Below are positions 26,067 through 35,407 of a DNA stretch of 64,000 bases, in pieces. The stretch covers positions 1 through 64,000 of the forward strand of contig NZ_JAQSDH010000052.1 of the NCBI RefSeq assembly GCF_029945805.1. The letters are read 5' to 3'. The notes under the pieces are model-generated. The model saw only the letters and a list, made by a program, of their open reading frames with translations. It ran no database searches and was not told the DNA's origin. How positions within the stretch are numbered: the stretch's first letter is position 1; every line of letters begins with the position of its first letter. The translations under genes and the position numbers were made by a program. Origin of the DNA: Flavobacterium sp. (GTDB lineage Bacteria; Bacteroidota; Bacteroidia; Flavobacteriales; Flavobacteriaceae).

Positions 26067-26594
26067 TTAAAGTTTGTGATCCTCTAAATAATGGTAAAAT
26101 TCGTCAAAAATTATCTTAAACCAAACGGTATATATCTTTGGATTTTTTATCATATCCGTTTTGACATCTTCAATTTTCATCCATTTCCAGTTTTCAACTT
26201 CTTCCTCATTAATTTTTGGCTTGTCATTGTAGTAACCAATCATTACATGGTCTAATTCATGCTCGGTCAATCCATTATCAAATGGCGCCTTATAAATAAA
26301 ATGGAATAATTCTTTAATTTCGGTAGTGAAACCCATTTCCTCATACAATCTGCGTGTTCCAGCTTCAACATTTGTTTCACCGTTGCGCTGATGACTACAA
26401 CATGTATTGGTCCACAATAACGGAGAATGGTATTTGTGATGGGCACGTTGTTGTAACATAATTTCGTTGTTACTATTCAACACAAAAACGGAAAAAGCAC
26501 GATGCAAAATTGCTTTCTCGTGAGCTTCTAACTTGTTCATTAAACCTATTGGCTCGTCTTGTTCATTAACCAAAACTACTTGTTCTTCAATCAT
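26067..26594 (-). CDS. idi: Isopentenyl-diphosphate delta-isomerase, type 1
   Basis: Interconverts IPP and DMAPP for isoprenoids (quinones, carotenoids, polyprenyl carriers). It is a Nudix-fold metalloenzyme. The catalytic cysteine is Cys66 in WTNTCCSHQ, the Nudix-like helix is EAGTRRLYEEMGF, and the acidic metal/catalytic residues are Glu111 and Glu113 in TEHELDHV. The 175-residue length is standard. A TATTTTTG promoter element lies 18 bases upstream of the start. It heads the minus-strand run that continues with queD. Confidence 0.94.
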   Translation of the reverse strand: MIEEQVVLVNEQDEPIGLMNKLEAHEKAILHRAFSVFVLNSNNEIMLQQRAHHKYHSPLLWTNTCCSHQRNGETNVEAGTRRLYEEMGFTTEIKELFHFIYKAPFDNGLTEHELDHVMIGYYNDKPKINEEEVENWKWMKIEDVKTDMIKNPKIYTVWFKIIFDEFYHYLEDHKL

Positions 26595-26611
26595 AACATT
26601 TATTAATCTTT

Positions 26612-26619
26612 CAAAAATA
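26612..26619 (-). promoter_or_regulatory. idi -7 element
   Basis: The minus strand reads TATTTTTG (TAnnTTTG), 17 bases before the idi ATG; no clear -33 TTG is visible. Confidence 0.5.
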
Positions 26620-26759
26620 CAAAAAAAAACTAGGCTTAAAAATTATACGTTTTCTACAACCGTTAAATTTTCCTTAAATCATCGCTATTTGTAAACTGTA
26701 CGACATTTGTCTTCGTACATTGTCTAGTAATTTGTAATAGAATTAAAAAACAAAATGTT

Positions 26760-27875
26760 ATGCGAAACACCATTATTAATCTGTTATTTTTATTGCCCTT
26801 ATTTATGCTTACTGCCTGTGGACAATCCAATAACAAAAAAACAACAAATCAAAAACCCATTGCTATGGAAAATGTTATTTCAAAACCTGAAAATCCGTAC
26901 TACTCTAACACGGACACCACCAAATTAAACGTATCAGATGCCGAATGGAAGAAAGTGCTATCCCCAGATTTATATGCAGTTGCCCGTAAAGCCGATACAG
27001 AAAGAGCTTTCACAGGAAAAATGTGGAATTCTGAAACTAAAGGAACTTATTATTGTGCAACTTGTGGCTTGAAACTTTTTAAATCCGATCAAAAATTTGT
27101 AAGCAGCTGCGGTTGGCCAAGTTTCTTTGAACAAGACAATAAAAATAGTATTGTTTTCAAAGATGATAATTCGTACGGAATGAAGCGTACAGAAGCACTT
27201 TGCGGAAGATGCGATAGCCATTTAGGACACTTATTTGATGATGGTCCAGCGCCTACGGGAAAACGCTATTGTATGAATGCTGTATCTCTTGATTTTGTTC
27301 CAGAAGGAGCTGTAGCTAAAGCAACTGACATGAAAGGAAACACAGAAACTATTGTTCTTGGCGGAGGATGCTACTGGTGTGTGGAAGCCGTTTATGAAAA
27401 TTTAGTTGGAGTTGAAAAAGTAGTTTCTGGTTTTGCTGGAGGAACAGTTGAAAATCCGAGTTATGAAGAAGTTTGTACCGGAAGAACAGGCGCAGCTGAA
27501 GTTGTTGAGATAACTTACGATAAAAGCAAAACAAATCTTGATGAGATATTTCAAGTATTCTTTACCGTTCACGATCCAACAACTTTGAATCGTCAAGGTG
27601 CAGATGTGGGTACACAATACCGTTCTGCTATTTTTTATAAAAATGATGAACAGAAAAAAGCTGCCGAAAGCATTATTGCCGAATTAAATGAAAAGAAGGT
27701 TTACGGAAGCAAAGTAGTAACAACTTTGGAGTCATTGAAAGTTTTCTACAAGGCTAAAGATTACCACCAAAATTATTATGAAAACAATAAAAATCAGCCA
27801 TACTGCCAAATGGTAATTCAGCCGAAGATTGAAAAATTTGAAAAAGTATTTAAAGATCGATTAAAGAAGAAATAA
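26760..27875 (+). CDS. Bifunctional MsrB-MsrA methionine sulfoxide reductase, lipoprotein
   Basis: Repairs both R- and S-methionine sulfoxide in exported proteins. Residues 1-20 (LFMLTAC, Cys20) are a lipoprotein signal, so the enzyme is membrane-anchored outside the cytoplasm. The MsrB domain (about 58-182) has zinc ligands Cys99, Cys102, Cys148 and Cys151, the CGWPSFF motif, and catalytic Cys171 in RYCMN. The MsrA domain (about 196-350) starts VLGGGCYWCVEAVY with catalytic Cys204 and ends with a recycling cysteine in QPYCQMVIQPK. The order B then A is the reverse of the Neisseria PilB arrangement. It stands alone, convergent with gapN, with a weak terminator after it. Confidence 0.92.
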   Translation: MRNTIINLLFLLPLFMLTACGQSNNKKTTNQKPIAMENVISKPENPYYSNTDTTKLNVSDAEWKKVLSPDLYAVARKADTERAFTGKMWNSETKGTYYCATCGLKLFKSDQKFVSSCGWPSFFEQDNKNSIVFKDDNSYGMKRTEALCGRCDSHLGHLFDDGPAPTGKRYCMNAVSLDFVPEGAVAKATDMKGNTETIVLGGGCYWCVEAVYENLVGVEKVVSGFAGGTVENPSYEEVCTGRTGAAEVVEITYDKSKTNLDEIFQVFFTVHDPTTLNRQGADVGTQYRSAIFYKNDEQKKAAESIIAELNEKKVYGSKVVTTLESLKVFYKAKDYHQNYYENNKNQPYCQMVIQPKIEKFEKVFKDRLKKK

Positions 27876-27890
27876 TTATTAATTCTGAAG

Positions 27891-27919
27891 AACCGCTTAT
27901 TCAACTAACCGGTTTTTTT
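27891..27919 (+). terminator. Weak terminator after msrBA
   Basis: The short stem AACCG/CGGTT (27891-27895 and 27910-27914) is followed by seven T. The loop is long (14 bases), so efficiency is doubtful. Confidence 0.5.
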
Positions 27920-29498
27920 ATAAAATATAATCGGTATTAATAAAGTTAGATTCTTTACTATTTAATAACGCTTGCAGAATTTCATTGTTATAAGCATTGT
28001 CTTTTGAGGCAACAAAGGTCCGAATAGAAAACGAACGCAAAGCATCATGAATACTCAAAGTTCCCACAGCCGAATCTTTCCTTCCTGTAAAAGGATAAAC
28101 GTCTGGGCCACGCTGGCAAGAACTATTTAAATTTACCCTACAAACCAAATTCACCAAAGTGTCTATAAGTGGCGCAATAGTTCTAATATCTTTACCAAAT
28201 AAACTCACTTGTTGTCCGTAATTCGATTCTGCCATATCATTCAATGGTTCTTGAATGTCTTTGAAAGTCAGAATAGGCACAACAGGTCCAAATTGTTCTT
28301 CATGATAAACGCGCATCTCTTTATTTATCGGAAACAAAACAGCCGGAAAAATATAATTATCTGAACGTTCTCCGCCTTTTGCATTGATTACTTTCGCACC
28401 TTTATTGGTAGCATCATCAATCAATTCCTGAATATAATCCGGTATTTCTTTCTCGGGCAATGGCGTCAATAAAACACCTTTCTCCCATGGATTTCCAAAA
28501 GAAAGCGCGTCTACTTTTTCAGCAAATCTTTTATTAAATTCAACTGCAATCGATTCGTGAACATAAAGAATTTTTAAAGCCGTACAACGTTGTCCATTAA
28601 AAGATAACGTTCCCGTAATGCATTCTTGAATGGCCAAATCCAAATCGGCATCCGGAAGAATAATAGCCGGATTTTTAGCTTCTAGTCCCAAAATCAGACG
28701 CAAACGGTTTTTATTGGGATGCATATCTTGCAAAGCGATAGCCGATTTACTGTTTCCAATCAGAGCCAAAATATCAACTTTACCAGATTTCATAATTGGC
28801 GAAGCTACATCTCTACCTCTACCATAAACAATGTTGATAACGCCTTTTGGGAAGCTACTTCTAAAGGCTTCGAGTAATGGTGAAATTAATAACACCCCGT
28901 GTTTTGCTGGTTTAAAAATCACTGTATTCCCCATAATAATGGCCGGAATCAACAAAGAAAAAGTTTCGTTTAGCGGATAATTATATGGTCCAAGACACAA
29001 CACTACGCCCAATGGACCGCGGCGAACCATCGCATTTACACCTTGGCTTTTGGTAAATCGATTGCTGTTTCTATCTAATTGTTTGTAATCTTCAATTGTA
29101 TCGTAAATATATTCAACCGTTCTGTCAAACTCTTTTTCAGAATCACCCAACGATTTTCCAATTTCCCACATCAAATACTTGACTACTTCACTTCGGGTAG
29201 CTTTCATTTGAGTAACAAAATTTTCCATACATTTAATACGGTCAATAACTTTCATTGTGGGCCACAATCCTTGTCCATTATCATAAGCGGCAACGGCTGA
29301 TTGTACTACTTCGTCGGCAACACTTTCTCCCATGATTGGAATGGAACCCAAAACTGTGGGCGCATAATTTTCAGTCGAAGAGATGGTAGAATAAATTAAC
29401 GAGAATTCACCAGTCCATTTTTTTAACTGACCATCAAGTAAATACGTGTCTTGATGTAGTAAATTGGTAATTTGAAATTCGGGTGGAATTGAGTTCAT
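27918..29498 (-). CDS. gapN: NADP-dependent glyceraldehyde-3-phosphate dehydrogenase-like aldehyde dehydrogenase
   Basis: An aldehyde dehydrogenase superfamily enzyme of 526 residues, closest in my reading to the non-phosphorylating GAPDH (GapN) group. That enzyme oxidises glyceraldehyde-3-phosphate directly to 3-phosphoglycerate with NADPH formation, bypassing ATP production. The nucleotide-binding PYNYPLN includes the catalytic Asn174, the general base is Glu273 in LGLEAKNP, and the nucleophile is Cys305 in [18 protein letters not shown] is the GapN-type signature around the cysteine. The exact substrate should be treated as probable, since ALDH specificity is hard to read. It is monocistronic, convergent with msrBA. 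Confidence 0.8.
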   Translation of the reverse strand: MNSIPPEFQITNLLHQDTYLLDGQLKKWTGEFSLIYSTISSTENYAPTVLGSIPIMGESVADEVVQSAVAAYDNGQGLWPTMKVIDRIKCMENFVTQMKATRSEVVKYLMWEIGKSLGDSEKEFDRTVEYIYDTIEDYKQLDRNSNRFTKSQGVNAMVRRGPLGVVLCLGPYNYPLNETFSLLIPAIIMGNTVIFKPAKHGVLLISPLLEAFRSSFPKGVINIVYGRGRDVASPIMKSGKVDILALIGNSKSAIALQDMHPNKNRLRLILGLEAKNPAIILPDADLDLAIQECITGTLSFNGQRCTALKILYVHESIAVEFNKRFAEKVDALSFGNPWEKGVLLTPLPEKEIPDYIQELIDDATNKGAKVINAKGGERSDNYIFPAVLFPINKEMRVYHEEQFGPVVPILTFKDIQEPLNDMAESNYGQQVSLFGKDIRTIAPLIDTLVNLVCRVNLNSSCQRGPDVYPFTGRKDSAVGTLSIHDALRSFSIRTFVASKDNAYNNEILQALLNSKESNFINTDYIL

Positions 29499-29592
29499 AC
29501 TTTTTTTATAAAATTACCTCATCTTGTTAAAACAATCGATAGCGATTTGTAGAAAGAAATGAACGAAAACGTTATAGTTAATAAGAAGTGGC

Positions 29593-31152
29593 TTATTTTA
29601 AAACTTGCGCAATCATCAAAGCACATTTCTCGCCATCAATAGCTGCCGAAATAATGCCGCCAGCAAAACCTGCACCTTCTCCACATGGATATAAGCCTTT
29701 AATTTGTGGATGTTCCAACGTAAAATTATCCCTCGAAATTCGCACTGGAGAGGATGTTCTGCTTTCCGGCGCATGTAGAATTGCCTCATTAGTCATATAC
29801 CCTCGCATTGATTTTCCGAATTCGGTAAAGCCTTCTCTTAAAATTTGAGATAGAAATCCGGGGAAAACCTGTCCCATTTCTACAGAAGTTGTTCCCGGAA
29901 CATAGGATGTTTTTGGGATGGACGACGAGACTTTATTTTGGGTAAAATCAATCATTCGCTGGGCCGGAACTTTTTGAGTTTCTCCCGCCAAATGCCAAGC
30001 TTTTTGCTCAATGCTTTTTTGGAATTCCATGCCAGCAAGCGCCCCAAATTTGGCAAAGGGTTTAAAATCTTCTAATTTCAATTCGATTACAATTCCAGAA
30101 TTTGCGGTTGCTTGATCCCGTTTGGATGGCGACCAACCGTTTGTAACAACTTCTCCTGGACTTGTAGCACAAGGCGCAATTACGCCACCGGGACACATAC
30201 AGAACGAATACATGCCGCGACCATTCACTTGTTTTACAATCGAGTAAGGAGCTGGCGGTAAAAATTCACCACGATAATCACAACTGTATTGAATTTTATC
30301 AATCAATTCCTGCGGATGCTCGGCACGAACGCCCAATGCAAAAGGTTTTGCTTCAATCAGTATTTTCTTTTTATCTAATAATTCGAAAATATCTCTAGCC
30401 GAATGTCCGGTGGCTAAAATTAATTTAGTAGCAGAAATTACACTTCCATTTTGAATAACAACCCCTTGAATTTCATTATTTTTTATAACAAAATCAGTGA
30501 CGCGAGTTTCGAACAATACTTTTCCGCCACATTCGATAATTTTTTCGCGGATATCTTGAATAATTTGGGGTAATTTATTGGTTCCGATGTGGGGATGTGC
30601 TTCAACCATAATATCCGGCGTAGCCCCAAATCCGACTAGTAATTGTAAAATTCTCTCAACATCACCTCGTTTTTTGGAACGTGTATATAATTTTCCATCC
30701 GAATAAGTTCCTGCTCCGCCTTCGCCAAAACAATAATTGGAATCTTCGTTCACAATATGATCTACGTTTATGGCTTTCAAATCGCGACGACGTCCTCTAA
30801 CATCTTTTCCGCGTTCGATTACTATTGGCTTCAAGCCCAATTCTATTAATTGTAATGCTGCGAAAAGTCCGGCTGGACCAGCGCCAACAATAATTACTTC
30901 TTGCTTATTCGAAACATTTTGATACTCTGGAAGGGCAATAATTGTTTCTGTATATTCTTCATCTATTAAGTAAACCGAAACTTTAAGATTGAACTTTATC
31001 GCTTTTTGACGCGCATCAATGGAACGTTTTAGAATAACAACTTTACGAACCAATTTGGTGGAGACACGAACTAACTTAGCCACATGTTCATAGAGCAAAT
31101 TTTCATTTGCAGCTATTTCGGGAGAAACTTGAAGTAATAGTTCGGTTGGCAT
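29593..31152 (-). CDS. COG2509-type FAD-dependent dehydrogenase
   Basis: A cytoplasmic flavoprotein of the uncharacterised COG2509 family (519 residues). The FAD-binding Rossmann motif VGAGPAGLFAA (about residues 88-98) follows an N-terminal ~85-residue domain beginning MPTELLLQVSPEIA. The family block GEGGAGTYSDGKLYTRSKKRG and the C-terminal GLYPCGEGAGFAGGIISAAIDGEKCA are clear. The biological substrate is unknown for the family. The promoter element TATTTTTG lies at 31169-31176. It may be cotranscribed with gapN (94-bp gap), but no coupling is evident. Confidence 0.87.
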   Translation of the reverse strand: MPTELLLQVSPEIAANENLLYEHVAKLVRVSTKLVRKVVILKRSIDARQKAIKFNLKVSVYLIDEEYTETIIALPEYQNVSNKQEVIIVGAGPAGLFAALQLIELGLKPIVIERGKDVRGRRRDLKAINVDHIVNEDSNYCFGEGGAGTYSDGKLYTRSKKRGDVERILQLLVGFGATPDIMVEAHPHIGTNKLPQIIQDIREKIIECGGKVLFETRVTDFVIKNNEIQGVVIQNGSVISATKLILATGHSARDIFELLDKKKILIEAKPFALGVRAEHPQELIDKIQYSCDYRGEFLPPAPYSIVKQVNGRGMYSFCMCPGGVIAPCATSPGEVVTNGWSPSKRDQATANSGIVIELKLEDFKPFAKFGALAGMEFQKSIEQKAWHLAGETQKVPAQRMIDFTQNKVSSSIPKTSYVPGTTSVEMGQVFPGFLSQILREGFTEFGKSMRGYMTNEAILHAPESRTSSPVRISRDNFTLEHPQIKGLYPCGEGAGFAGGIISAAIDGEKCALMIAQVLK

Positions 31153-31168
31153 TAAATAATTTTTTTGG

Positions 31169-31176
31169 CAAAAATA
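31169..31176 (-). promoter_or_regulatory. -7 element for the COG2509 gene
   Basis: The minus strand reads TATTTTTG, a perfect TAnnTTTG match 16 bases before the ATG at 31152; the nearest TTG is too close for a standard -33. Confidence 0.5.
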
Positions 31177-31190
31177 GTAATTTGAAAAAC

Positions 31191-31219
31191 AAAAAAAGGC
31201 TTAGCCGAAACTAAACCTT
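31191..31219 (-). terminator. Terminator after the T9SS type A protein gene
   Basis: The stem AAGGTTTAG/CTAAGCCTT (31211-31219 with 31196-31204, one wobble pair) has a six-base loop and is followed on the minus strand by a T-run, 22 bases after the stop. Confidence 0.8.
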
Positions 31220-31241
31220 TTTAAAATTAAGATTTTATATT

Positions 31242-32765
31242 CTATTTTTTTATGAATTTTAGATTTGAAATTTTGTCATTTGAAGTAACTCTTATGAAGT
31301 ACATTCCACTTTGCAAGTCAGAAACTGAAATATTTTGGGCAGAATTATTCGATTTAATTTCTTTAACAAGGCTTCCGTTTATTGAGTAAACTGCAATATT
31401 TGATATTAATTCTCCCTTTATACTACTGATATTTAATTCTGTTGAAGCCGGATTTGGATACAACTCGATTGTATTTACTAAAGTAGCATTAGCAACTCCA
31501 AGAGCGACACCTTGCTCTAAATAGTCTGGTATTCCATTAGAGTTGGTATCGTCATTTGCTGGATTTCCATCATTATTATAATCTTCTTTCCAAGTTAACA
31601 ATCCATCGCCATCGTCATCATTATCAAGATAATTTAAAATTCCGTCATTATCTGTATCTAAAAGTGCGTCTGCAGAAATAGGATTATTGGTTCTAGCAAA
31701 AACATATTCTACATTGGTCAATACTAAATCGCCGTCATCATCATTATCTAAATAGTTTGGAATTCCATCTGCATCCGTATCATTGTTGGCTAAATTAGTA
31801 TCCGAATTTATGTCTTCAGAACTTGTAGCAACGGTGTCGTTATCAAAATCAATAGTGCAATCAACAACGCTCAAAACAATAGGCCTTATAATGCCATCAC
31901 TAGCGGCATAAATGGTCTGTGGGTTTGATAAATTGGTATAATTATTTAGAATTGGATTTACACTAATTTGCGCATCGGTGATCGATTCGTAAAAACTAAC
32001 TTGATCTGGAGTAACGGATAAATCACCAGCAGCTACAGATAAATCAAAAACCTGAATTCCGTCAGTGTTATCATCACATTTTACAAAAGAATAAGTTGAA
32101 TAATAGCCTGCTCTTGAAAAACGCCAACCTTCAGTAATAGCAGTCCAGTTTCCAGTATTTCTTCCCGGAGGAGTTATACCTAATGTTCCTGTTGTATTAA
32201 TTAAACCTACAACGCCTCTTCCTCCATTCCAAGTAGAACACGCTTGTCTGTCAATTATCTGAACATCAATAGTATTTGAAGTTTCGCTCAAAATCATTTG
32301 AAAAGAACTTATTGCAGTACTATTGCATTGAAAATGTGGCTGATTATTAAAATAAACTACAAATTTTCTATAGGGCGTAATTCCATAAGTTCCGTAAGTT
32401 ATTGTACCAATCCCTGAAGAATTATTTAAATCTTCATAACAACCTAGTAAAGAATTTTTAACTGGAAAATTGGAATTGGGAATTTCTGAATTAAAAGACC
32501 ATGGTGAGAATTGACCCGCATTTGTTGATGTAAAATTAATAAAACCATTAGTACTTATTACAATTTGATTGTATGTTACACCATAAAAATCAAAATTAAA
32601 AGGGAGTGCAATTATTGGAGAATATAGATCATCACCCGTTATCAATGCGCTTAATGTTCCGGTATATTGTTGAAAAGGAATTGATGCTACGGAATAATTT
32701 GTCTGTGCAACTGCTTTAGAGAAAAATAAGGAAAACAACATAAAAAGAATGTACTTTTGTTTCAT
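31242..32765 (-). CDS. T9SS type A cargo protein with calcium-binding (TSP3-like) repeats
   Basis: A secreted protein exported by the type IX system; its function is unknown, perhaps adhesive. From the ATG at 32765 a signal peptide MKQKYILFMLFSLFFSKAVAQ is clear; the in-frame ATG at 32789 adds eight residues before it and overlaps the -7 element, so it is unlikely. An N-terminal domain with FNFDFYGVTYNQIVISTNGFI recurs in flavobacterial secreted proteins. Around residues 315-425 there are thrombospondin type 3-like Asp-rich units (DTDADGIPNYLDNDDDGD). The last 75 residues (ELYPNPASTELNIS...GMYFIRVTSNDKISNLKFIKK) form the type A sorting domain. A complete promoter precedes it and a terminator follows. 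Confidence 0.88.
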   Translation of the reverse strand: MKQKYILFMLFSLFFSKAVAQTNYSVASIPFQQYTGTLSALITGDDLYSPIIALPFNFDFYGVTYNQIVISTNGFINFTSTNAGQFSPWSFNSEIPNSNFPVKNSLLGCYEDLNNSSGIGTITYGTYGITPYRKFVVYFNNQPHFQCNSTAISSFQMILSETSNTIDVQIIDRQACSTWNGGRGVVGLINTTGTLGITPPGRNTGNWTAITEGWRFSRAGYYSTYSFVKCDDNTDGIQVFDLSVAAGDLSVTPDQVSFYESITDAQISVNPILNNYTNLSNPQTIYAASDGIIRPIVLSVVDCTIDFDNDTVATSSEDINSDTNLANNDTDADGIPNYLDNDDDGDLVLTNVEYVFARTNNPISADALLDTDNDGILNYLDNDDDGDGLLTWKEDYNNDGNPANDDTNSNGIPDYLEQGVALGVANATLVNTIELYPNPASTELNISSIKGELISNIAVYSINGSLVKEIKSNNSAQNISVSDLQSGMYFIRVTSNDKISNLKFIKK

Positions 32766-32786
32766 AGTATTGTTTATTTGAAAGCA

Positions 32787-32816
32787 CAAAAATATCGTTT
32801 TTTCTCAATTAAACAA
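32787..32816 (-). promoter_or_regulatory. Promoter of the T9SS type A protein gene
   Basis: On the minus strand TTG (32814-32816), a 19-base spacer and TATTTTTG (32787-32794) match both consensus elements, 21 bases before the ATG at 32765. Confidence 0.7.
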
Positions 32817-32838
32817 TTGATTTATAAAAATATAAGCA

Positions 32839-33075
32839 ATGTCAAGACAAATTAAACTAATATGGGATTTTCGTGGAGAAGCTGCTGCAAAAACCGCTGA
32901 GCATCATGAATTGCATTTGAAAGAATATATTATTCATCAAAAATTACCCTTACACATTACCGGGTTCCAAGTTAAAAACGAAATGCATGCGATTGCCTTT
33001 ATGGTGGTGACTGATGAGTTTATGATTCAGGTACGGGATGCTTTGAAACCGCATCGAGGAGAATTATACGAATAG
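32839..33075 (+). CDS. Small conserved-type hypothetical protein (78 aa)
   Basis: I do not recognise a named family. The sequence begins MSRQIKLIWDFRGEAAAKTAEHHELHLKEY and has a compact alpha/beta look with several histidines (AEHHELHLKEY, PLHITGF). There is no signal peptide or membrane segment. Similar small proteins with the 'IWDFRG' start are in my experience found across Flavobacteriia. It is divergent from the T9SS gene and convergent with recQ. No convincing promoter was found in the 70 bases before it. Its stop overlaps a 32-bp inverted repeat. Confidence 0.7.
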   Translation: MSRQIKLIWDFRGEAAAKTAEHHELHLKEYIIHQKLPLHITGFQVKNEMHAIAFMVVTDEFMIQVRDALKPHRGELYE

Positions 33076-33105
33076 TTTTCAGTCGCAGTACTAAGTGTGA
33101 AAACT
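33074..33105. repeat. Inverted repeat between the 78-aa gene and recQ
   Basis: AGTTTTCA and TGAAAACT (33074-33081, 33098-33105) are perfect complements around a 16-base loop, followed by a short CTGAGA-type direct repeat (33104-33115). There is no T-run, so it is not a classic intrinsic terminator. Confidence 0.6.
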
Positions 33106-33125
33106 GAGACTGAGAATGGTCAACT

Positions 33126-35321
33126 TTAATTAGCAACATCGCTCATAAACTTTATGCGCATCAGTCGTAGTTCTTCAATGTCATAATCACCATCAAATTC
33201 TTTTAGTGCCTCTTCAATTTTATCGGTTTCTGAATCCATAAAATATCCATGAATTTCTTCTTGCTGGTCATCATCTAGGATCTCATTTACCCAATAATTA
33301 ATATTCAATTTTGTTCCCGAATAAACAATTTGCTCCATTTCTTTAAGCAAAGCATCCATGTTCATTCCTTTTGCTTTGGCAATATCTTCTAACGAAAGTT
33401 TTCTATCGATGTTTTGAATGATATACAATTTGTTTGCCGAATTGGCTCCAGTAGATTTTACGACTAAATCATCCGGACGAATGATGTCATTGTCGTCCAC
33501 ATATCTTGCAATAAGTTCAATAAATTCTTTTCCGTATTTTTTAGCTTTCCCTTCACCTACTCCATGAACATTACTTAATTCATCTATAGTAATCGGATAT
33601 TTCAGCGCCATGTCTTCAAGTGACGGATCTTGGAACACCACAAACGGTGGAACACTTAATTTTTTAGCTACTTTTTTACGCAAATCACGCAGCATGCTCA
33701 TCAACACTTCATCAGCTGTTCCGCTTGCTTTAGCTGCAGTTACAATAGCATCATCTTCGGCTTCATTGTATTCATGGTCTTCCGACATCATAAACGATTT
33801 CGGATTCTTTATAAATTCGTGTCCCTTTTCTGTAAGCTTAACAATTCCATACGTTTCGATATCTTTTGTCAAAAGGCCATCAACCAAAACCTGACGAATT
33901 AAAGCCATCCAATAGCGCTCTTCAAAATCTTTTCCGATTCCGAAAAAGGTTTGAGCGTCTGTTCTATGTGCTTTTATCATTGCATTTACTCTTCCGATAA
34001 GGGTGTAGCAAATTTCTTTTGATTTGTATAAATATTTGGTATCTCGAACGACTTCCAAAAGAACTTTCACTTGATCTTGCGCTTCTACTTTAGTTTTTGG
34101 ATTGCGAACATTATCATCCATATCTGCTCCATCTCCTGTTTCTCCGTCAAATTCCTCACCAAAATAGTGCAACAAAAATTTACGACGCGACATAGACGTT
34201 TCGGCATAAGCCACCACTTCCTGAAGTAATGCAAAACCAATTTCCTGCTCGGCAACTGGTTTTCCCGACATGAATTTTTCTAGCTTTTCAACATCTTTAT
34301 AAGAATAATAAGCCAAACAATGTCCTTCTCCTCCATCGCGTCCGGCACGACCCGTTTCTTGATAGTAACTTTCTAATGATTTTGGAATATCGTGGTGAAT
34401 TACAAAGCGAACATCAGGTTTGTCAATTCCCATTCCAAAAGCGATTGTTGCCACTACCACATCAACATCTTCCATAAGAAACATATCTTGATGTTTGGCT
34501 CTAGTTTTGGCATCCAAACCTGCATGATAGGGAACGGCAGATATTCCGTTTACTTGCAGAACTCCGGCTATTTCTTCAACCTTTTTGCGGCTTAAGCAAT
34601 AAATGATTCCCGATTTTCCTTTGTGCTGTTTGATGAAACGAATGATATCCGATTCAATATTTTTGGTTTTGGTACGTACTTCGTAATATAAGTTTGGACG
34701 ATTGAAAGACGCTTTAAAAGTAGTAGCATCAGACATGTCCAAATTTTTAAGAATATCTTCTTGAACTTTTGGTGTTGCTGTAGCCGTTAAGCCAATTACA
34801 GGAACATCGCCAATAAGTTTTATAATCGATTTTAAGTTGCGGTATTCTGGTCTGAAATCATGTCCCCATTCTGAAATACAATGTGCTTCATCAATGGCTA
34901 CAAAAGAAATTTTTACACTTTGAAGAAATTCTACATATTCCTCTTTAGTTAACGATTCTGGTGCAACATACAAAAGTTTAGTTATCCCAGAAGTAATATC
35001 TTTTTTAACCTGATTAATTTCGGTTTTTGTCAAAGATGAGTTCAAAACATGAGCAATACCTGTTTCTGAAGATAAACTTCGGATGGCATCCACTTGATTT
35101 TTCATCAAGGCGATAAGAGGAGAAACTACAATTGCGGTTCCGTGTTGAATTAAAGCAGGCAACTGATAACACAATGATTTTCCGCCGCCAGTAGGCATTA
35201 TAACAAATGTATTATTTTGAGTAATAATACTTTTTATGACAAGTTCTTGCAATCCCTTAAATTGGTTGAAACCAAAATATTTTTTTAATTCTTTGTGAAT
35301 GTCAATTTCGTTTAAATTCAT
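33126..35321 (-). CDS. recQ: ATP-dependent DNA helicase RecQ (zinc-cysteine-less variant)
   Basis: A 3'-5' DNA helicase in recombination and replication-fork repair. Walker A is PTGGGKS (43-49), the DEAH box is DEAH (144-147), followed by CISEWGHDFRPEY (148-160), the aromatic-rich loop of RecQ. Motif VI is ETGRAGRDG. After the helicase core, where E. coli RecQ has four zinc-binding cysteines, this protein has FGEEFDGETGDGADMDDN with no cysteine, although SRRKFLLHYFGEEF aligns with the family. An RQC winged helix, HRDC-type (ELSNVHGVGEGKAKKYG) and a C-terminal HTH-like domain follow. The 731-residue length is normal for Bacteroidota. It is divergent from kdsD, with promoter element TATATTTG at 35353-35360. 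Confidence 0.94.
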   Translation of the reverse strand: MNLNEIDIHKELKKYFGFNQFKGLQELVIKSIITQNNTFVIMPTGGGKSLCYQLPALIQHGTAIVVSPLIALMKNQVDAIRSLSSETGIAHVLNSSLTKTEINQVKKDITSGITKLLYVAPESLTKEEYVEFLQSVKISFVAIDEAHCISEWGHDFRPEYRNLKSIIKLIGDVPVIGLTATATPKVQEDILKNLDMSDATTFKASFNRPNLYYEVRTKTKNIESDIIRFIKQHKGKSGIIYCLSRKKVEEIAGVLQVNGISAVPYHAGLDAKTRAKHQDMFLMEDVDVVVATIAFGMGIDKPDVRFVIHHDIPKSLESYYQETGRAGRDGGEGHCLAYYSYKDVEKLEKFMSGKPVAEQEIGFALLQEVVAYAETSMSRRKFLLHYFGEEFDGETGDGADMDDNVRNPKTKVEAQDQVKVLLEVVRDTKYLYKSKEICYTLIGRVNAMIKAHRTDAQTFFGIGKDFEERYWMALIRQVLVDGLLTKDIETYGIVKLTEKGHEFIKNPKSFMMSEDHEYNEAEDDAIVTAAKASGTADEVLMSMLRDLRKKVAKKLSVPPFVVFQDPSLEDMALKYPITIDELSNVHGVGEGKAKKYGKEFIELIARYVDDNDIIRPDDLVVKSTGANSANKLYIIQNIDRKLSLEDIAKAKGMNMDALLKEMEQIVYSGTKLNINYWVNEILDDDQQEEIHGYFMDSETDKIEEALKEFDGDYDIEELRLMRIKFMSDVAN

Positions 35322-35352
35322 TCTTGGTTAATGGTATTTTTACATAAATTTG

Positions 35353-35360
35353 CAAATATA
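35353..35360 (-). promoter_or_regulatory. recQ -7 element
   Basis: The minus strand reads TATATTTG, a perfect TAnnTTTG match 31 bases before the recQ ATG. The nearest upstream TTTG is 25 bases away, slightly too far. Confidence 0.5.
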
Positions 35361-35407
35361 AAGATACTACTTTCTTTTACACATACAAATTTTATATTGC
35401 GACAATT

